In this document: in pieces, positions 60,313 through 64,000 of the stretch
How positions within the stretch are numbered: position 1 is the stretch's first letter
How the letters are laid out: every line of letters begins with the position of its first letter
Assembly: GCA_963700955.1 (NCBI GenBank)
Contig: CAVOZH010000008.1
Location: 330,501 to 394,500 of the forward strand
Source of the DNA: Nocardioides_C sp963700955
GTDB lineage: Bacteria; Actinomycetota; Actinomycetes; Propionibacteriales; Nocardioidaceae
Direction: 5' to 3'
DNA length: 64,000 nt
Made by a program: the position numbers and the translations under genes
Notes under the pieces: generated by a model
What the model was told of the DNA's origin: nothing
The model's input: only the letters and a program-made list of their open reading frames with translations
Databases searched by the model: none

Positions 60313-62271
60313 GTGGCAGGACTGATCCGGGAGGAAGACATCGCGCTGGTGCGCGAGCGGGCACGGATCGACGAGGTGGTCTCCGACTACGTCACGCTGC
60401 GCAACGCGGGTGGCGGCTCGATGAAGGGCCTGTGCCCGTTCCACGACGAGAAGTCGCCGTCGTTCCATGTCACGCCGAGCCGAGGGTTCTTCCACTGTTT
60501 CGGCTGCTCGGAAGGCGGGGACGTCATCGACTTCCTGATGAAGATCGACGGCCTCGGGTTCGCCGAGTCGGTCGAGCGGCTCGCCGACAAGTACGGCATC
60601 CAGCTCCGCTACTCCGAGGGCGGCGACCGTCCGCAGCGGCGTGACTCCAACCTCCGTCCGCGCCTGATCGAGGCACACAAGGTGGCCGCGGCCTACTACG
60701 TCGACCAGCTCGACTCGGCGGAGGCGGTCGCCGGCCGGAGGTTCCTCGACGAGCGCGGCTTCGACAAGGAGGCAGCCGAGAGGTTCGGCGTCGGCTTCGC
60801 GCCCCGCGACGGCGATGCGCTCTACAAGCACCTGCGGCAGAAGGGCTTCCGCGACGAGGAGCTCGTCACCGGCGGTCTGGTGGCACAGGGCCAGCGGGGG
60901 CACTACGACCGGTTCCGGGGCAGGCTGCTCTGGCCGATCCGGGAGACCAACGGCGATGTGATCGGCTTCGGCGCGCGGCGGCTCTTCGACGACGACCGGA
61001 TCGACGCGAAGTACCTCAACACCCCCGAGAGCCCGATCTACAAGAAGAGCCATGTGCTCTACGGAATCGATCTCGCCCGCCGCGACATCGCCCGCACCTC
61101 CCAGGCGGTGGTCGTGGAGGGCTACACCGACGTGATGGCCTGCCACCTGGCGGGTGTGCCCACCGCGGTGGCCACCTGCGGCACCGCCTTCGGTGAGGAC
61201 CACGGTCGCGTCCTGCGGCGTCTGCTGCACGATCACGAGGAGTTCCGCGGCGAGGTGATCTTCACCTTCGACGGTGACGAGGCCGGGCAGCGGGCGGCTC
61301 TGCGCGCCTTCGGCGGCGACCAGCAGTTCGTCAGCCAGACCTACGTCGCCGTCGAGCCCGACGGTCTCGACCCGTGCGACCTGCGGCTGCAGAAGGGCGA
61401 CGCCGCGGTGCGCGAGCTCGTGGCGCGCCGCATCCCGCTCTACCGCTTCGTGCTCGGCAACGTCGTCGCGCGCTACGACCTCGACCGTGCCGACGGGCGC
61501 ATCGACGCTCTGCGTGAAGCGGCCAAGCTCGTGGTGAGCATCCGCGACAGGTCCAAGGTCGACGCGTTCGCGCGCGAGCTCTCCGGCATGGTCGGCGTCG
61601 ACGTCGAGCAGGCTCGAGCAGAGGTACGACGGGCAGCGGCTCGCGGCCCTCAGGAGGAGCGGCGGCGTCCCGGTGCTGCTGCCGGCCCGGGCGGGGGCGC
61701 GGGTCCCGGGGCGGGGGCGCCGGCAGGCGGACCGTCGTACCCGCAGGGCGGGGAACAGGCGCGTCCCGCGGCTCCGCCGCTGCCCGACCTGCGCGATCCG
61801 CGGTTCTCGCTGGAGCGGGAGACCCTCAAGCTCGTGGTGCAGTACCCACTCGCCGTCGGCCGGATGGCCAAGGACGTGGACGCCCACGACTTCACGCACC
61901 CGGCCTACCGTGCGGTCTGGGAGGCGGTGGCCGGCCTCGGCGGGCCCGCCGCAGCCCCGGGCAACGAGGTATGGGTCTCCAAGCTTCGCGAGCAGATCTC
62001 CGACGAGCCTGCGGCACATGCGCTGAACGCGCTCGCGGTCGAGCCGCTGCTGTCGGTTAAGGACCCTGACTCCGGCTACGTCGCCGCGCACGTGTTCCGG
62101 CTCCAGGAGGTCACCGCCATGCGACGAATCGCCGAGGTCAAGTCGAAGCTGCAGCGGACCAACCCGGTCGAGCACGCCACGGAGTACAACCGGATGTTCG
62201 GTGAGCTTGTCGCGCTGGAGCAGCACCGGCGCAACCTGCGCGAGCGGGCGATCGGGGGAGAGCAGGCGTGA
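60313..62271 (+). CDS. dnaG: DNA primase
   Basis: 652 aa from a GTG at 60313; TAGACT ends 7 nt upstream. CHC2 zinc finger LCPFHDEKSPSFHVTPSRGFFHCFGC, RNA polymerase domain, TOPRIM acidic residues in VVVEGYTDVMACH and FTFDGDEAGQRAA, then a Gly/Pro-rich linker (GPGGGAGPGAGAPAGGPS) and the helicase-binding C-terminal domain. The stop overlaps the next gene by 4 nt (GTGA). Confidence 0.96.
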   Translation: MAGLIREEDIALVRERARIDEVVSDYVTLRNAGGGSMKGLCPFHDEKSPSFHVTPSRGFFHCFGCSEGGDVIDFLMKIDGLGFAESVERLADKYGIQLRYSEGGDRPQRRDSNLRPRLIEAHKVAAAYYVDQLDSAEAVAGRRFLDERGFDKEAAERFGVGFAPRDGDALYKHLRQKGFRDEELVTGGLVAQGQRGHYDRFRGRLLWPIRETNGDVIGFGARRLFDDDRIDAKYLNTPESPIYKKSHVLYGIDLARRDIARTSQAVVVEGYTDVMACHLAGVPTAVATCGTAFGEDHGRVLRRLLHDHEEFRGEVIFTFDGDEAGQRAALRAFGGDQQFVSQTYVAVEPDGLDPCDLRLQKGDAAVRELVARRIPLYRFVLGNVVARYDLDRADGRIDALREAAKLVVSIRDRSKVDAFARELSGMVGVDVEQARAEVRRAAARGPQEERRRPGAAAGPGGGAGPGAGAPAGGPSYPQGGEQARPAAPPLPDLRDPRFSLERETLKLVVQYPLAVGRMAKDVDAHDFTHPAYRAVWEAVAGLGGPAAAPGNEVWVSKLREQISDEPAAHALNALAVEPLLSVKDPDSGYVAAHVFRLQEVTAMRRIAEVKSKLQRTNPVEHATEYNRMFGELVALEQHRRNLRERAIGGEQA

Positions 62272-62789
62272 TCCGCCGCAACCCGTTCAAGCGCTCCATC
62301 GACGTGCCCGCGGAGGTGCTGGCCTCGAGCGCGCTCAGCCGCAGGGAGAAGGTGCTCGCCGGCACGCAGGCGGGCGAAGGCACCTGGCTGCTCGGGACCC
62401 GCGAGGCGCTCCATGTGGTGCCGGCGAATCTTCGCATCCCGTGGGAGCGGATCGAGCGCGCCGACTGGGACCGCGACCAGGAACGCCTCGTGGTCTCGGA
62501 GGTGGGGGAGTTCGGTCGGGTCAGGCCGCAGCACGAGTTCGCCGTCTCCGAGCCGGGGCTGCTGCTCGAGCTCGTCCGGGAGCGAGTCACCGCCTCCGTC
62601 GTACTCCAGCGACGCGTCCTGACCCAGGGGAAGCGGGGGTTGCGGGTGATCGGCAGACGCGCGCCTGCGAGCGGCGGAGAGGTGACCTGGGCCTACGAGT
62701 TCGACCGTGGCGTGGACCCGGAGGACCCGGCCGTGATGGCCGCCGCGGAAGCGGGCCTCCGAGCCGCTCAGGAAGAGGTCGGGTTGTGA
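62268..62789 (+). CDS. conserved hypothetical protein after dnaG
   Basis: 173 aa, GTG start overlapping dnaG. RREKVLAGTQAGEGTWLLGTREALHVVPANLRIPWERIERADWDRDQERLVVSEVGEFG looks like a pleckstrin-like beta domain, and ends ALL-alpha (DPAVMAAAEAGLRAAQEEVGL). Such a gene often sits after dnaG in actinobacteria. No function known. Confidence 0.75.
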   Translation: MIRRNPFKRSIDVPAEVLASSALSRREKVLAGTQAGEGTWLLGTREALHVVPANLRIPWERIERADWDRDQERLVVSEVGEFGRVRPQHEFAVSEPGLLLELVRERVTASVVLQRRVLTQGKRGLRVIGRRAPASGGEVTWAYEFDRGVDPEDPAVMAAAEAGLRAAQEEVGL

Positions 62790-62854
62790 CCTCGCGCGCC
62801 TGACTCGATTTAGCGCAGCGGCAGATCACTTGCTAACCTATCGGCGCTGCACGA

Positions 62855-62927
62855 TCCCCTGTAGCTCAATTGGCAGAGCATTCGGCTGTTAACCGGAGGG
62901 TTGTTGGTTCGAGTCCAACCGGGGGAG
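62855..62927 (+). tRNA. tRNA-Asn (anticodon GTT)
   Basis: Acceptor TCCCCTG pairs with CGGGGGA (one T-G wobble). D arm GCTCAATTGGCAGAGC, anticodon stem TTCGG/CCGGA around CTGTTAA with GTT at 62888-62890, T arm GTTGGTTCGAGTCCAAC, discriminator G. CCA is not encoded. Confidence 0.97.
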
Positions 62928-62941
62928 CTTCTCAACGCGAC

Positions 62942-62968
62942 AGGCCCTACGGGGCCTTTCGTCGTTTT
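62942..62968 (+). terminator. intrinsic terminator of tRNA-Asn
   Basis: AGGCCC (62942-62947), TACG loop, GGGCCT (62952-62957), then TTCGTCGTTTT: a compact GC stem with a T-rich tail, one of few T-tailed terminators in the window. Confidence 0.8.
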
Positions 62969-62983
62969 CGGCCGGTTACGGCC

Positions 62984-63739
62984 TCAGTCGCCCCATCCCA
63001 TCGAGAAGACCTCGAACGGTGCGGCGTGCGTGACGCCGAGGCGGCTGCCTGTCGCTCGGGACATGCTCGCCAGGAACTCCTCCGGGTCGAAGCTCTCCCA
63101 GCCCAGCCCGTCGATGTAGGCCCGGTGCGCCTCGAGCGAGGCGACCCCCACGGCGAACGTCTCGGTGATGTCGGCAGCGGCGTCCGCGCGTGGCGAGCCG
63201 GCCGCCCAGACCTCGCGCACGCCTCCCCACGGCTCGAGGCCTGCGTCCAGCTGCTCGTGGAATACCCACCGGTTGCCCGCATCACGAACTGCGTCGAGCG
63301 TCGCCTTGCCGGTCGCGATGTGGTCGGCCTGGTTCAACGCGCGACCGCCCCAGCCGTCGCGGAAGTTGTTGGTGATGACGATGTCGGGTCGGTGGCGTCT
63401 TACGACGCCGGTGATCGCCCGCCGCAGGGGGACGCCGTACTCCAGGATCCCGTCTGGCAGGCCGAGGAAGTCCACCTCCTCCACGCCGACGATGCGCGCG
63501 GAGTCCACCTGCTCGGCCTCGCGCACGCGTCGCGCCTGGTCGGGGTACATCCCGTCGATGCCGGCCTCGCCGCTGGTCACCATGCAGTAGACCACCCGCT
63601 TGCCCTGGCCGGTCCACCGCGCCACTGCCGCCGCCGCACCGAACTCCATGTCGTCAGGGTGGGCGACGACGCACAAGGCCGTCTGCCAGTCCTCGTTGAC
63701 GTGCTCCAGATCCTGCTGGCCTTCGGAGGTCTCAGTCAT
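62984..63739 (-). CDS. PIG-L family deacetylase
   Basis: 251 aa from the ATG at 63739 (frame open to 63820). Zinc motif VVAHPDDMEFGAAA (HPDD), VTSGEAGIDG, and DHIATGKATLDAV with the third metal His. N-acetylglucosaminyl-type deacetylase fold, as in MshB and Mca of mycothiol metabolism, but general PIG-L paralogues are common in actinobacteria and this sequence does not settle a substrate. Lies between two tRNA genes. Confidence 0.87.
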   Translation of the reverse strand: MTETSEGQQDLEHVNEDWQTALCVVAHPDDMEFGAAAAVARWTGQGKRVVYCMVTSGEAGIDGMYPDQARRVREAEQVDSARIVGVEEVDFLGLPDGILEYGVPLRRAITGVVRRHRPDIVITNNFRDGWGGRALNQADHIATGKATLDAVRDAGNRWVFHEQLDAGLEPWGGVREVWAAGSPRADAAADITETFAVGVASLEAHRAYIDGLGWESFDPEEFLASMSRATGSRLGVTHAAPFEVFSMGWGD

Positions 63740-63928
63740 GGTCCGAGCATGGCAGTGGACCTGCCCTGCGACCACAGCAACGGGAAGCCCCGCGCGACAC
63801 GCCGGGTGGGACGGGTCCACGATGCAGAGCTGCCCGTCCGAGTGGCCGCATAGCGGCGGTGGGGCGGCGACGGCCGTACGTCGGGCGGTAGGCTGCGGTC
63901 GCGCACCGGCGGTAGCCGCTGGTCGAAC

Positions 63929-64000
63929 GGGGCGGTAGCTCAGTCGGTTAGAGCAGAGGACTCATAATCCTTGGGTCGTGGGTTCGAGTCCCACCCGCCC
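63929..64000 (+). tRNA. tRNA-Met (anticodon CAT), 3' end cut by the window
   Basis: Acceptor GGGGCGG is matched by CCGCCC at the last bases, so about 2 nt are missing. D arm GCTCAGTCGGTTAGAGC, anticodon stem GAGGA/TCCTT with CAT at 63963-63965, T arm GTGGGTTCGAGTCCCAC. The G-C rich D arm and A-U anticodon closing fit elongator Met; tRNA-Ile2 (CAT) cannot be excluded without the 3' end. Confidence 0.92.

Noticed and set aside
58144..62226. A 1360-codon minus-strand frame
   Set aside because: It runs opposite to the clear dgt and dnaG genes and reads as their reverse-complement shadow, common in high-GC DNA; no domain is visible.
62984..63739. Calling the PIG-L deacetylase mshB
   Set aside because: The HPDD motif is general to the family; no mycothiol neighbour supports the specific name.

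Overview
This 64 kb window is high-GC, densely packed actinobacterial chromosome. Three things point to a Nocardioides-like member of the Nocardioidaceae: the conserved order phoH-ybeY-CBS protein-cytidine-deaminase-like-era, then recO-uppS-zur-znuBCA-glyS-dusB-dgt-dnaG; many GTG starts; and many -10 hexamers sitting 6-8 nt before start codons (leaderless mRNAs). The genus is an inference. No insertion sequence, phage or CRISPR array is visible.

Left part (1-8.5 kb): the 3' part of a penicillin-acylase-type hydrolase, an AlkZ-like winged-helix protein, an ECF sigma factor (SigE type) overlapping a membrane protein with GerMN and Gmad2 domains, an LD-carboxypeptidase, a HIT hydrolase, a lone GyrB-type ATPase domain, a small kinase-like protein and small membrane proteins.

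8-16 kb: a catabolic cluster. A TetR regulator and a MaoC hydratase are divergent from six genes that I read as a cyclohexanecarboxylate ring-degradation operon: BadI-like ring hydrolase, AliB-like acyl-CoA dehydrogenase, BadH-like dehydrogenase, AliA-like CoA ligase, a second acyl-CoA dehydrogenase and glutaryl-CoA dehydrogenase. The divergent region holds three copies of a TGAAYNNNNRTTCA palindrome placed on the promoters.

16-27 kb: phoH-ybeY-CBS-cdd-like, then bfaA-bfaB (10-methyl branched fatty acids), an EamA exporter, a secreted acidic protein, an ECF sigma factor with an acidic-tailed membrane partner, and era. 27-48.6 kb is more variable: two tandem septum-formation lipoproteins, NfeD-flotillin plus a slipin, an amidohydrolase, leuA with a short leader peptide carrying four Leu codons (attenuator), a secreted LAS-type peptidase with a His/Arg-rich tail, divergent glgC/glgA, two acetyltransferases, and a MASE1-PAS histidine-kinase-like protein whose phospho-acceptor His is replaced by Arg.

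48.6-64 kb is housekeeping: recO, a MarR regulator, uppS, the zinc regulon zur-znuB-znuC-znuA with a perfect Zur box on the znuA promoter, glyS, dusB, a second LAS-fold secreted protein, dgt, dnaG, tRNA-Asn, a PIG-L deacetylase, and tRNA-Met cut by the window end.
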